This document shows positions 25,336 through 35,372 of a stretch of DNA of 64,000 nucleotides, piece by piece. The notes under the pieces are model-generated. The model saw only the letters and a list, made by a program, of their open reading frames with translations. It searched no databases and was not told the origin of the DNA. The position numbers and the translations under genes were made by a program. Source of the stretch: Lingula anatina. Taxonomy: Eukaryota > Brachiopoda > Lingulata > Lingulida > Lingulidae. The DNA lies in assembly GCF_001039355.2 (NCBI RefSeq), contig NW_019775408.1, positions 322,921 to 386,920 on the forward strand, in the 5' to 3' direction. Each line of letters starts with the position of its first letter. Position 1 is the first letter of the stretch.

Positions 25336-26117
25336 AGAGGGAGAGAGAGACAGAGAGTCGATACAAAACAATTTATAACAGCTATATCCACACACTACAT
25401 GCAGTCCGTGCAAGCAATACAAAACATAGCTCTGCCAAGGGACACAACACGGCCAAATAAACAAAAAAGATACTATTTTGAAATATGATAGCATGGATAA
25501 ATGCTATTTAGTAATTGTTGTAAATATTGATTTGCTTCCAGCTCTAGAACTGTTCCATGTGTTAAAACAAATAAGTAACCCCGAAGGTTTCAGTGCGTTT
25601 CATATACATCCAAAGGTCGCCGATCCATTTTCTCTAGATAAATATTATTTATTTCTTTTTTCAGATAACATTTGTTGACTTTATAGCTTATGATCTGTTT
25701 GACATCCATCGCGTATTCTCACCAGGCTGTTTAGACGGCTATAAAAACATAGCCGATTACATGGAAAAATTTGAGGTGTGATATTAGTACATACATGTGC
25801 ATGTTTTAATTTTATTTATTTTTTATTGAAACCCTTTAAACTGACATGTGAGACTTACCCGCATCTATATAGTTTCTTAATTTTTCCAAAGAAATGAAGA
25901 AAATATATTTATTGCTATAGTAAAGATTGAATTGCTTTAAATCTTCATGGTATTCTATAAGATTCCTTTATCATTGCATTGTTATATTGCAGAAATACAA
26001 CATGTTTGCTTTCTTTTTTATTTTAAGGAACTCCCTGCCATTGAAAAGTACATGCACTCAGGCAAGTTTTTACGAAGACCTATTTATAACAAGCCAGCAG
26101 ATTGGCGAGGGGACTGA
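16562..26117 (+). CDS. glutathione S-transferase, mu class
   Basis: Eight exons: 16562-16603, 23881-23956, 24260-24324, 24475-24556, 24791-24906, 25138-25233, 25665-25775 and 26028-26117. All junctions are GT-AG and in phase, giving 225 residues. The N-terminus [11 protein letters not shown] carries the catalytic Tyr (residue 9) of mu-class GSTs. [20 protein letters not shown] is the glutathione-binding thioredoxin-fold core, with the cis-Pro and the QSHA motif. [18 protein letters not shown] matches the C-terminal helical domain (hydrophobic staple region). The enzyme conjugates glutathione to electrophiles in the cytosol as a dimer. Exons of 65, 82, 96 and 111 nt match the architecture I recall for vertebrate mu GST genes. 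Intron 1 is 7.3 kb and contains an antisense lectin gene and several transposon fragments. An AATAAA lies at 26128-26133. Exons 7 and 8 are duplicated downstream near 34 kb. Confidence 0.92.
17695..17992 (-). mobile_element. hAT-like non-autonomous element, unit A
   Basis: The stretch is present in unit A but absent at the equivalent point in unit B (near 28290, where the flanks run straight through). Its complement is similar over most of its length to the element at 34272-34592, so both belong to one family of about 300 bp inserted in opposite orientations. The ends are G/C-rich with degenerate GGCGAATCC-type termini. Confidence 0.6.
18684..19330 (-). mobile_element. decayed Tc1/mariner-like transposase fragment
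   Basis: The minus strand encodes broken Tc1-type transposase pieces in order: [10 protein letters not shown], then HQDDNAPCH (catalytic-region motif), then [18 protein letters not shown] (the WPxxSPDLNPIENxW motif) and a C-terminal tail to 18859. At least two in-frame stops interrupt the frame, so it is inactive. The left end, near TACACACACTGGACA, looks like a degenerate Tc1 terminal repeat. The equivalent site in unit B lacks it, so it is probably an insertion after the duplication. Confidence 0.75.
19542..21075 (-). CDS. F-type lectin with C-terminal PAN/Apple domain, copy A
   Basis: Four exons on the minus strand: 21075-21012, 20700-20461, 20255-20040 and 19804-19542. Phases agree and the product is 260 residues. 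Residues 1-21 are a signal peptide ([15 protein letters not shown]). Residues about 31-173 are an F-type lectin (fucolectin, F5/8C-like) domain: [38 protein letters not shown], then LCEVEVHG. Residues 174-260 form a Cys-rich PAN/Apple domain with [12 protein letters not shown]. The canonical fucose site is His, 26 residues, then R-x-D-x4-R/K. Here the third position is His instead of Asp and the usual vicinal Cys pair is Ser-Ser, so fucose binding is doubtful. The gene is nested antisense in GST intron 1. A minus-strand AATAAA is at 19513-19518. The start may instead be ATG 21066, the one conserved in copy B. Confidence 0.88.
21439..21466. repeat. TC microsatellite
   Basis: A (TC)n tract upstream of the lectin copy A. 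The equivalent place in unit B (about 31771) has only a short remnant. Confidence 0.8.
22337..22719 (-). mobile_element. piggyBac-like MITE in unit A
   Basis: The element is flanked by TTAA on both sides (22333-22336 and 22720-22723). The termini are AGATACATACAAAC on the left and the complement of TTTGTATGCATCT on the right, forming short inverted repeats. It is similar over its whole length to 47626-48001 in the opposite orientation. Unit B has no insertion at the equivalent site (about 33235-33250). TTAA target sites are the hallmark of piggyBac transposition; no transposase is encoded. Confidence 0.78.
22890..22921. repeat. TC microsatellite
   Basis: A (TC)n tract inside GST intron 1, with a shorter counterpart in unit B near 33370. 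Confidence 0.8.
25299..25333. repeat. GA microsatellite in GST intron 6
   Basis: A (GA)n tract between GST exons 6 and 7. Confidence 0.8.
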
Positions 26118-26623
26118 AAAAATATCAAATAAAGAACAACTGAGAAAAAAAAACGCGGTTTGTCTGGTTGTTGATCCATGTAAAAACTTTTATCTCAGGG
26201 TAAAGTTTGTCAAGATTACACTAGAATAATACGTTGCATTTACTTCAAACCTGCCAGATTATCCACCGCAAGAGAAAAGAATACACGGAGGTGCAACGAA
26301 AGGGAATGAAGAAGACCGTTAAAAGAATGGAATGCCATTGCGATAAAATGCATTGCGATAACGGGGACGACATCCATGAATGCTTTGGTAATTAGGCTGC
26401 AGTTGGCAAAAAATTATTTGGATTCAACAAACCAAAATGTAATTATAGTGAAATTTATTGAAATTATTATGTCCAGATATTGCTCAGGCATACGGTTACA
26501 TTCAGTTAATATCGAAAGCTTTTGTTTGTTTCTAAAATAAAGTCTCGAAGAACGTTGCGCAGGTAGACCCTTCATTGCGTTAGTTGTGACGGAGTAAATG
26601 TGATGTGAGTGCTCGCAGATTGC

Positions 26624-26920
26624 ATGAGCTTATTTTCGGGGTTTGGCATCCGTTGTGGCTATTCAATCTTTGGTCGAAGCCTTTCTCCTTGTTCCAGCTT
26701 TAAAAATAAACTAACAATGTCCAGTGAGGACAATGGGAATGACCAGTCAACCAGAGAGATGAATAGCCACAAAGGAAATTCAGATAGGGCCAAGTTTATA
26801 AACCAGGAGGTAGAGTGTCTCTCTTTGAGATACTTTTGTCAATTGGTCTCAGTTGGCTCTTGCTTGAAGTTATGAGGCATGGTTTTCGTGGTGGTAGCAG
26901 GAGAAGTGTGCACTCTTCTT

Positions 26921-26972
<52 letters not shown>

Positions 26973-27156
26973 TATAAATAGAAAGGCGACCTTAATGTAT
27001 GAGGTCTTCATCAACCATGCATTCACAATATTAGAAGAAAATTCTGAACATCTATACATCTATTGTATACATCTAATTTCATTATCAGGTAATAGGTGCG
27101 GTCAAGTGGATTTCTTTCAATAGAATTAAGTACCAAGATCCGTCTGGGAGGGAGAC
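26624..27156 (+). CDS. NUDT5: duplicated 5' exons of NUDT5, unit A
   Basis: Two exons that correspond to NUDT5 exons 1 and 2 of unit B: 26717-26809 (MSSEDNGND...KFINQE) and 27089-27156 (VIGAVKWISF...DPSG). Both frames are open. The exon 2 donor is GAC|GTAGG rather than GAG|GTAGG in unit B, a weaker site. An in-frame upstream ATG at 26624 adds a basic, acid-free leader ([20 protein letters not shown]) that is also present in unit B. These exons lie about 9 kb upstream of the unit B pair and stay in phase with NUDT5 exon 3 (36510-36559), so they could serve as an alternative promoter and first exons. They may equally be a dead 5' fragment. Confidence 0.65.
26920..26972. repeat. TC then AC microsatellite
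   Basis: A (TC)n tract running into (AC)n, in the intron between the unit A NUDT5-like exons. Unit B has a shorter TC tract at about 35700-35718. Confidence 0.8.
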
Positions 27157-29369
27157 GTAGGCCTCAAGGATAGTACAAATATTCAGACAGCCTACAGCAC
27201 TCATAAAAATTTAAGCTTTCTGATATTCACTGTTGTGTTAGAGACTGAATGATACGAATAAACCGAAGGTGAAAGTGAATTCTATTTTGTGCCTTTAGGC
27301 AGTTTTCCTTTAATTACCTCTCACCTCGCAAGGTGCACATTGCTGAAAATCTGTTGTTTTTTTAAAATAAATTAATGTGATTGGAGTATGTAAACGAGAA
27401 CGTGATCTTTTGTTTATACATAAAAATGCCATTACCAATAGGCTGGTTTAAGCCGTAATAGAGCATGCAGAATCCCAGAGGAATGAACGTGCCTGAAAAG
27501 ATCACCAATTTTCATGTACCTGGCAATGACCTATACTTGCTTACACGTACCTATATATGAAAATGGGAGTCTGCTGTATTTCCAGTGGGTGTGGTCAGGG
27601 ATTTGGGGAGTCTATGTTTTGGACCCCCCTACCACATCATTTTGTGTGATGGCACATAGTAAGGTATAAGCTCTGGTATCAACAGAACTTTTTTTCAGCA
27701 ATATGATCAAAATATGTCCGTTAGTGATCTTTGACTTTGGTGATGTTCATCTGCTTCCACTTTATTAATAAAACAACTCCAATGCTACTAGAAGTCGATC
27801 TAGAGTTAATTTTGCTTATTTCAAACGAGAGATACACTATTTGTTATACTGTCACTTGAGTTATAGGTAAGCAAATGTTGTAATTCAATGAGCAATTGTG
27901 AATAAGAATTTATAATTACACTGAGCTTAATAAGCATACTGTGTATTTCTCGTGATAACATTGAGAGGAAAAAATCGAAATTTAGAATAGATTGCCCAGC
28001 AAAAACATTTGCATTATACATGTAAATCAATAAACAGTATTAGATAATTAATGACTAAACCAAAAGCAAAAATTGTATTGATAGGCCATATGATTAATGT
28101 TGATTTCATTTCAAGTAAAGATCTCACATAAAATGAAACTTTTGGCATTCTTCCAGTTGCATTGAATTTTTAGAAAATGATGGAAAATATCAAGATACAT
28201 TGGGAAGTAATTTAGAAGTAAAGTGATTAATAATACCACAGCTGTTAATTTTCTAAATTAATTACAGTAATTAGGTTTGAAATTTTTGGTAAAATGGTTA
28301 AAATGATAGAACATTGAAAAGACTAAGGGTGGCTCAAAAGAGTTAAAAAAACGCACTTTATGATATTTCTTACTAAAAATACCATATCTAAGAAGATGCA
28401 TGATAAAATATAAAAAATAATTTGACAAATCCTGGTCGACTTATAGAAAATAATTGATACTTGATACTTTTTATATAAATATCGATATCAATGATATTAA
28501 ATTGAAATTAGATATAATTTTCAAATACATATTGAATTTATAGAAAATATTAGAGGTTATCCATTTCTACCTTCTACCTAGGTGATAAAACGAGTGAAAT
28601 GAAGTAAACATTATACCATATATGAACCAATATTGAATCACAAAAGTATTAAACTATGATTATTTGGGAAAAGTAATTTTAAGAAACATTTCATAACAAA
28701 ATAACCAATACACTGGCATTCCATTTACTTGCGCATAAGAACATTGACAAAGTTATGTTGGTTTCAGTGAAGAATTACGAACATACAGTAATATCCCCCA
28801 CAATTAGTTGAAACTGAAAATCTTCAAATTCTGTGTCTCTCTGTAAACCAGACACATTACGACATTTTAACATTTATGTGGTATTACATGACCATTATAC
28901 TGACAGAAACATGAACCTGTGAATAAATAATTTATAATATTAGAAAACATGTTGGGCTTTATAAAGAGAAGCAATGACATCAACACAATATAGCTATGAT
29001 GGTGAAATAGATATTCATATACAGTTATGCATATCGAAATAACATAACAACTGCGGAAGGAGAAAAAAATAATATAGCACGTGCGAGAAATGCATATAAA
29101 GAAATGTTAGTCGGAAGTGTACGAATGCAGGGAGGCAAAAAGTAGTCTGCATTTTATCACGTGTTTATTTAATGGAGATCTATACGCGATTACCGGACGT
29201 TTGACTTAACTATCCGTTTTGTGTCGGCTTTTCACTAGTTTTGGCCAGTAACTTTGATCGGCACTTGCCCATTCTAATACATACCACTAGATACACTACA
29301 TATTCGGTTTAAAAAGTGCACAAAATATCGATAAATTAAACAACACTAGTAGATAATACTTGAAGAGTA

Positions 29370-30081
29370 CAGGGCCGTAGCCTCCGGAGGGGCAGGGGGG
29401 GGGGCAGCTGCCCCCCCTGGGNNNNNNNNNNNNNNNNNNNNNNNNNNNNNNNNNNNNNNNNNNNNNNNNNNNNNNNNNNNNNNNNNNNNNNNNNNNNNNN
29501 NNNNNNNNNNNNNNNNNNNNNNNNNNNNNNNNNNNNNNNNNNNNNNNNNNNNNNNNNNNNNNNNNNNNNNNNNNNNNNNNNNNNNNNNNNNNNNNNNNNN
29601 NNNNNNNNNNNNNNNNNNNNNNNNNNNNNNNNNNNNNNNNNNNNNNNNNNNNNNNNNNNNNNNNNNNNNNNNNNNNNNNNNNNNNNNNNNNNNNNNNNNN
29701 NNNNNNNNNNNNNNNNNNNNNNNNNNNNNNNNNNNNNNNNNNNNNNNNNNNNNNNNNNNNNNNNNNNNNNNNNNNNNNNNNNNNNNNNNNNNNNNNNNNN
29801 NNNNNNNNNNNNNNNNNNNNNNNNNNNNNNNNNNNNNGGGGGGGCAGGGGGGGCAGCTGCCCCCCCTGGGATTTGAGGCGCAAATATGGCAAAATGGCAA
29901 AATGAACCCACAATTTTTGACTTCTGATTGAGCAATAAATAACAGTTAAAATGCACCAGAATGCAGTATTATACATACAGTTTTTAAAAAATTTTCCACA
30001 CCCACCCCACCCCCTCGGGTGCTTTGCCCCCTCGTGTCCCCTTACTGCCCCCCCTGGCATTTTGCTCAGGCTACGGCCCTG
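29370..30081. mobile_element. TIR DNA element with assembly gap, unit B
   Basis: The ends are CAGGGCCGTAGCC and its exact complement GGCTACGGCCCTG. The 5-bp direct repeat GAGTA flanks both sides (29365-29369 and 30082-30086). Unit A has the uninterrupted target near 19455. The element is non-autonomous: no transposase is seen, although 416 bases inside are N. The terminus is hAT-like, but hAT elements normally make 8-bp duplications, so the superfamily is uncertain. Confidence 0.75.
29422..29837. other. assembly gap (N run)
   Basis: A run of 416 N. Both edges carry the same motif, a G-run then GGCAGCTGCCCCCCCTGGG, so the gap may be an unresolved overlap or a collapsed G/C-rich repeat rather than truly missing DNA. 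Long translated frames across it are meaningless. Confidence 0.95.
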
Positions 30082-30167
30082 GAGTACGTGTTTATGTAAC
30101 GAACTCATGAATGCTTCCCTAGAGTATTCTGTAAGTGATTTATTCACAACAATTAGACAGTCTCGGC

Positions 30168-31441
30168 TTACACTGTACCCAGGCAGTTGTCTTCATAATA
30201 TTCGTATCCAGTGCCTGCCTAAAAGTCTCTGGATTGGGCAGTGCTGGACAGAAGTTCACATACACATTGGTTATTTCCAGCACAGAAAATGTTTATGGCC
30301 ACACACTTAAAGCGGTCCGCACAGGAGATACTGCATTCAGTGAGGCTGCGGACATTCAGCGTGAACAGGGGACCAAGGGTTGCACGAGCATCTGCTGCTA
30401 CCTGCTGGAACGTGTTTTAACTTGTATTACCTGTACAAAATAATAATAATGAATAAAACATTAATAGCTTCAAAGGGACTGTCGACATTAAATCAATTAT
30501 AAAATTTGTCGGTCTTATAGATTTTAGCTAATAGTACAGCCTTTAAACACATATACATGTATTAACAAATAAACAACGTGAAATACTTGAGGCCCGCCTG
30601 TGATTTTGATGAACGCATAAACTCACCATGGACCTCCACTTCACAAAGCTGCAATGCTTGGTCGTCACTACCAACTTTAATGATCAAGACATATCGTCCT
30701 GTCAGCGGTGATTCACAGGACAGAGACGTGTTCCCCACAGGTGCTACCTCCGGATAACTGGCGCAAAGTTTGTACTGGGTGAATGATGAACTATTATCGT
30801 AAGAGGTTCCAACTCTCACTTCGAAATTATTCAGACGGTCAGCTGAAAACAAAAAGTGACAAATTGTTAAATTTGACTTTACATTTTGCCATTTAGGCCT
30901 ACATGTTGGGGCAGTTTAAAGACCAGATCAGTGATTAAAAACCTCAAAAGGTACACAAACACACGATTGATAAAGTGTCACTATTTGAGGAAATAAATTG
31001 ATAATGAATACAAAATATAAAAGCAATACTTACGGCAGCAGTCGCGACGGTTTGTTATGATAACACCGACCACCCTCGCCGTGGTTTCTAAATCCACCAG
31101 CCACCATTCTCCATGACCACCTTTGGTGTGGGAACAACTCCCACGAAACACGTAGTCGTCATAGTTGCCATCCACAGCACGACTGGCATGGAACAAATTT
31201 CCGTATACATCTTGGTAGTTGGAACTTTGGTATGCGGGTTTGCCTTTGGCTAAATTCTGCGTGCAACCTCTGCATAGTGTTGTACCTGCCGTGGAAAGAT
31301 ATCAACAATATCAATTATTATTATTATTATTATTATTATTATTTGCAACTAAAAATGGATGTGCATTTTGTTTCTGCCAAACTTACCTAAAAATATTACA
31401 GTAACTCCGACAATAAGCAGTCTTAGGGCCACCATGCTCAT
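30168..31441 (-). pseudogene. F-type lectin copy B, PAN domain truncated by stops
   Basis: The exons match copy A: 31441-31387, 31285-31034, 30842-30627, then exon 4 from 30430. The signal peptide and F-type lectin domain are open. The fucose-site pattern is complete: His, 26 residues, then RRDCCPDR, which fits R-x-D-x4-R with the vicinal Cys pair. In exon 4, however, a TAA at 30419-30417 (TCA in copy A) ends the frame four codons in. A second in-frame TAG at 30221-30219 (CAG in copy A) follows, and the old stop is at 30170-30168. If expressed, it would give a 178-residue secreted lectin without the PAN domain; otherwise it is a pseudogene. A minus-strand AATAAA is retained at 30139-30144. 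Confidence 0.82.
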
Positions 31442-33689
31442 GGCAGACAAATCAAGAAAAAGCTCCGTTCTTGACCCTGTTGTTGATTTGCTAAGAATGG
31501 AGTGACAGCAGAAAAATCCTAGGAGAAAAGTTCAGATGGTGTGGTAAGTCAAAAGACCGCTAATACGAACTGTTTTGCATCAGGTATCTCATTGATGTAT
31601 ATAAAACTGAAACCGTGTGTTTTCTACGTGCATGTCGCATGGAATAGAACCTTATCATTTATTCATCGCTATATTATTGTAACATCTTTCCGCCCTGTCA
31701 GTGCCTAATGTCAATTGTAACATATGTGTTTATGTATTTTGGACTTCTCATAATTCATGTAACCCCGTTTTCTCTCTGTCAGTGAGCCATCACAATCAAT
31801 AAAATTCCCATAACATCGTCAAGGTGATAACAATAATATTAATTTATCAAGTCGCTTTCTCGTGTATTTTTGTTTCAGATCCATGTTTTATTTATTATAA
31901 CTTATTTCAAATTCAAAAATGAGTGATATATTCAGCATGCGTTCTTCCACATAGCCATTCGAGCTTTCATAACACGTTTGCAAAATGTGTAAATCAACAC
32001 ATTATTTTCAGAGGAAACTAAATATGAACTATGCCTTTATTAAGTAATTCAGTGGAAGTTGGTTGTCTCTAAATAAGGGTAAGTTTATAACCATTATAGA
32101 TTACAGGTTACTCTTCATTATCCAATATAAACCGACAAAAATAAGATGAAGATGAGCCAGCACAGCCCATTCCTATTTGTCCATCACCCTACTTGATTAA
32201 ATCCTATCTTCTTTTCTTTTTGGCCTATAGTACTCTTGCAGCTCTCTTTGAGGCCAGTGAGCAGATTGTGTCTTAAAGGTTTTCGTATGTGCAGTCCTGT
32301 TCGAGAGACCAAAGTCACAATCGTCTTATCTTGGTGGGGACGAGAGGCATATCATGTTGAGCTACAGTCCGTACTGTCGATACACATATAATAGATTTGC
32401 ACGGTTGTTTCTGTTGCTATTAGACTAAAATTTTAGACTGTGCATTAACACATTTTCATATGTCCGCGTCGTGACTTGTGACGTTCATTCATTTATTTTT
32501 TTACATGTAAATAATTATTCGATTTACATATCATGAGGTGTTCTTTCGTAATGATTAGCTGAAAGCTACCTTGAACGATTCGTCCAAGATGCTACTTAAT
32601 GCGCAAATTTCAATGCTGTTTTGTTCCAGACCGTCAAAAGGTGGTTCTGAATAGGACACTGTTTGTGCCAATTATTGACTGATAAAATAAAACGCTTTAT
32701 AACAAGCCAGGGACCGAAAAGCCATCGACAGGTCCCGTTGCCAGGCACTGGGCAGCGATCTCTTGATCTTCTGTGGCGTCATTGTTAACCAACATTTATG
32801 TACTTGAACTGTGTTCACCCTCCCCCCACAATGGGACCCTCCAAGTAATTTGCTTTGGCAAGGAGATACAGTGTATTAGTTTAAAGTAAAGTCATGCAGT
32901 GTCATGTTGTAAATACTTTGATTGAAGACGTTCTTCAAGTGAAATACAGATGAACCACAACAGATAAGAGACATCAGAAAATGCATGAAAAGACGTTTGG
33001 TCCATTTTACCGCCTTCATAGACGAATGAACTATTTTAATATCTTTCCCCCCTTATTTTTGGTGTTACTATCAAACCAAATATTTAGATCTCCTTTGTGT
33101 TTTAAGTGTCATTTACATAAATTTAAGATATCATTTTTAAAAATTCCCGTCTTGATTCGATCGTATCTTGTAACGCCATTAATTGACTGAAATTATGTCA
33201 TCCTGTTGAGATTAATTGTAAACAAACCAACCTCTGAAACCATTGTATTACAAGTCACATTACTTGTCACATTACTTTTTTTTTTTGCAACTACGGCCTG
33301 CAATGAAATGAAGCGGGTGTAAAATGTTCTGAGATGACGCTGATATGGCTGGAGAAGATCTGTCTCTCCTTCTCTCTCTCTCTCTCTCAATTGTATCTGA
33401 AGTTCATTTTTCCTTCTGACAGGAGGGCTTTGTTAATAAAATTTGTAAATGAGATGTGTTTAGAACTATTTGATTGGAGTATTAAGGTTCAAAACATCGA
33501 ATCAAAGTGGAGAGAGAGATCGAGAGTAGGAGAAAATTACTTTTTTTTTTTTTTAAGAAAAATTAATTTTGGCGTAAAACTACCGAATAAGATACCTTTA
33601 AATTATTCATATAGTAAGCTCAGAAAATAAGTCCAAAGGTTGGCCATCCATTTTCTACAGATAAAAGTTTTAATTTCTTTTTTTTTCAG

Positions 33690-34151
33690 ATAACATTATT
33701 AGACTTTATAGCTAATGATCTGTTTGACATCAATCGCGTATTCTCACCAGGCTGTTTAGACGGCTATAAAAACATAGCTGAATACATGGTAAATTTTGAG
33801 GTGAGATATTTTAATATTAAAATACATATAAGTGTAAATGTTTTCTTTTTTATCAAAACGTAATTCTAACTTTTAATTGACATTAGAGACTTACCCGCAT
33901 CTGTATAGTTTCTTAATTTTTTCCAAAGAAATGAAAAAAATATATTTATTGCTATATAGTAAAGATGGGATTGCATTAAATCTCAATAGTATTCTATAAG
34001 ATTCCTTATGTTATCTCACAAAAATACAACAGGTTTGCTTTCTTTTTTTTTTTACTTTAAGGAACTCCCTGACATTGAAAAGTACATGCACTCAGGCAAG
34101 TTTTTACGAAGACCTATTTATAACAAGCCAGCAGATTGGCGAGGAGGCTGA
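33690..34151 (+). pseudogene. GST mu exons 7-8, partial duplicate
   Basis: Two exons, 33690-33800 (111 nt, ITLLDFIANDLFDINRVF) and 34062-34151 (90 nt, ending PADWRGG then TGA). They are equal in length to exons 7 and 8 of the complete gene, with intact splice sites and AATAAA at 34162-34167. No exons 1-6 lie upstream in unit B. Normally conserved residues have changed: FVDF to LLDF, YD to ND, HR to NR. The likeliest reading is a decaying fragment. The phase is still compatible with splicing from exon 6 of the complete gene, so an alternative 3' end is possible. Confidence 0.82.
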
Positions 34152-34271
34152 AAAAAGATAAAATAAAGAACAACTGTTGAACTGAGAAAAACACGGTTTG
34201 TCTGGTTGTTGATGTATATTAAAAACCTATATTTTAGGGTAAAGCTTGTCAAGATAACACTAGAATAAAAC

Positions 34272-34432
34272 CAGTGGCGGTTAGAGGGGGGATCAGGGGG
34301 GGTCCTGACCCCCTCCTCCGGTTTCTGAAAATTATATTGCACCAATAGGGGGCCTATTCCCCTCTTGAAATTAGAATTTTGGCTGACTAAATTATAACTT
34401 TAAATCGTACAAAAGGGCGCCGTATGCTCTCC

Positions 34433-34466
<34 letters not shown>

Positions 34467-34592
34467 AAAATTAGGGGTCCTTCAGCAGGTCCGGAACCCA
34501 ACACCAAGGGGGCGATAGTCAGCTTTGCATCAGAGGCCTGTCGTTCCGGCCCCCCCCCCCCCCCCCCTTAAAATATTTCCGGATCCGCCCCT
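34272..34592 (+). mobile_element. hAT-like non-autonomous element, unit B
   Basis: Begins CAGTGGCGGTTAG and ends GGATCCGCCCCT, imperfect inverted termini of the common hAT type. The flanks AATAAAAC and ATATAACT look like a degraded 8-bp target duplication. It is absent from unit A at the matching point (26225). Internally it contains a (CA)n tract at about 34435-34462 and a poly-C run at about 34550-34567. It is related to the element at 17695-17992. Confidence 0.7.
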
Positions 34593-35372
34593 ATATAACT
34601 TTGCATTTACTTCAAACCTGCCAGATTATCCACCGCAAGAGAGAAGAATATACGGTGGCGCAACGAAAGGGAATGAAGAAGACCGTTAAAAGGATGGAAT
34701 GCCATTTTGAGGCTTATGCCATTTTAACTCTGAGAAAAAAAAATTCCTCCTGTAATTGGTAGGCCTACCTATAGTTCTCTCGTATGAACGCAGATTTTCT
34801 GTTACAGGCGCTGTGCCTTCCTCCCCAGTTGCATCTGATTTCATATCATGTTGACTGTTTTAGAAGTCTTCGGGATTCGTCCATATTCATCTACAGTGAT
34901 GGATAAAATACATAGCGATAACGGATACGACCAACATTTTGAGCATGAATGTAATGTGTCCGATTGCAGTTGGCCAAAAAAAAAAAATCAGTTACATGGA
35001 TTCCACCAAAATGTAATTGTGGTGGAATTTATTGAAATTAACGTATCTAGAGATTGCCAAGGCATGGATCTACTATTTTACTTAGTTGACACCGAAAAAA
35101 TATTTGTTCCTAAAATAAAGTCACGATGTACGTTGCGCATGTAGATCTTCATTGCGTTAGTTGCGACGGAGAAAATGCGACATGAGTGCGAGGTCATCGC
35201 AAGTCATCCGTTCTTCAAGAGTGGAGATTCTGATAAACATAGTACTAGTAGAAGTACATGGGTACAAGAAGCGTCTTAATTCTAGAAGACAGGGAAGAAG
35301 ATCAAAGGAGATATTGCAGCACTTGTAAGCTCGTTTGTGCATGACGTCAAGCTCAGGCCACTCGCAGATTGC

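Larger units (their letters stand above)
17000..27462. repeat. tandem segmental duplication, unit A
   Basis: Long collinear similarity to 27630-36283 on the same strand. Shared landmarks in order are: an AT-rich block (17100-18660 versus 27690-28980), the antisense F-type lectin (19542-21075 versus 30168-31441), its upstream region (21240-22000 versus 31560-32340), GST exons 7-8 (25665-26117 versus 33690-34151) and NUDT5 exons 1-2 (26717-27156 versus 35466-35948). Similarity fades past about 27462. Unit A alone carries a hAT-like insertion, a Tc1 fragment, a piggyBac-like MITE and GST exons 2-6. Confidence 0.88.

Noticed and set aside
29296-30147. Long minus-strand reading frames of 184-283 codons
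   Set aside because: They run through 416 N and consist mostly of unknown residues; the ends are transposon sequence.
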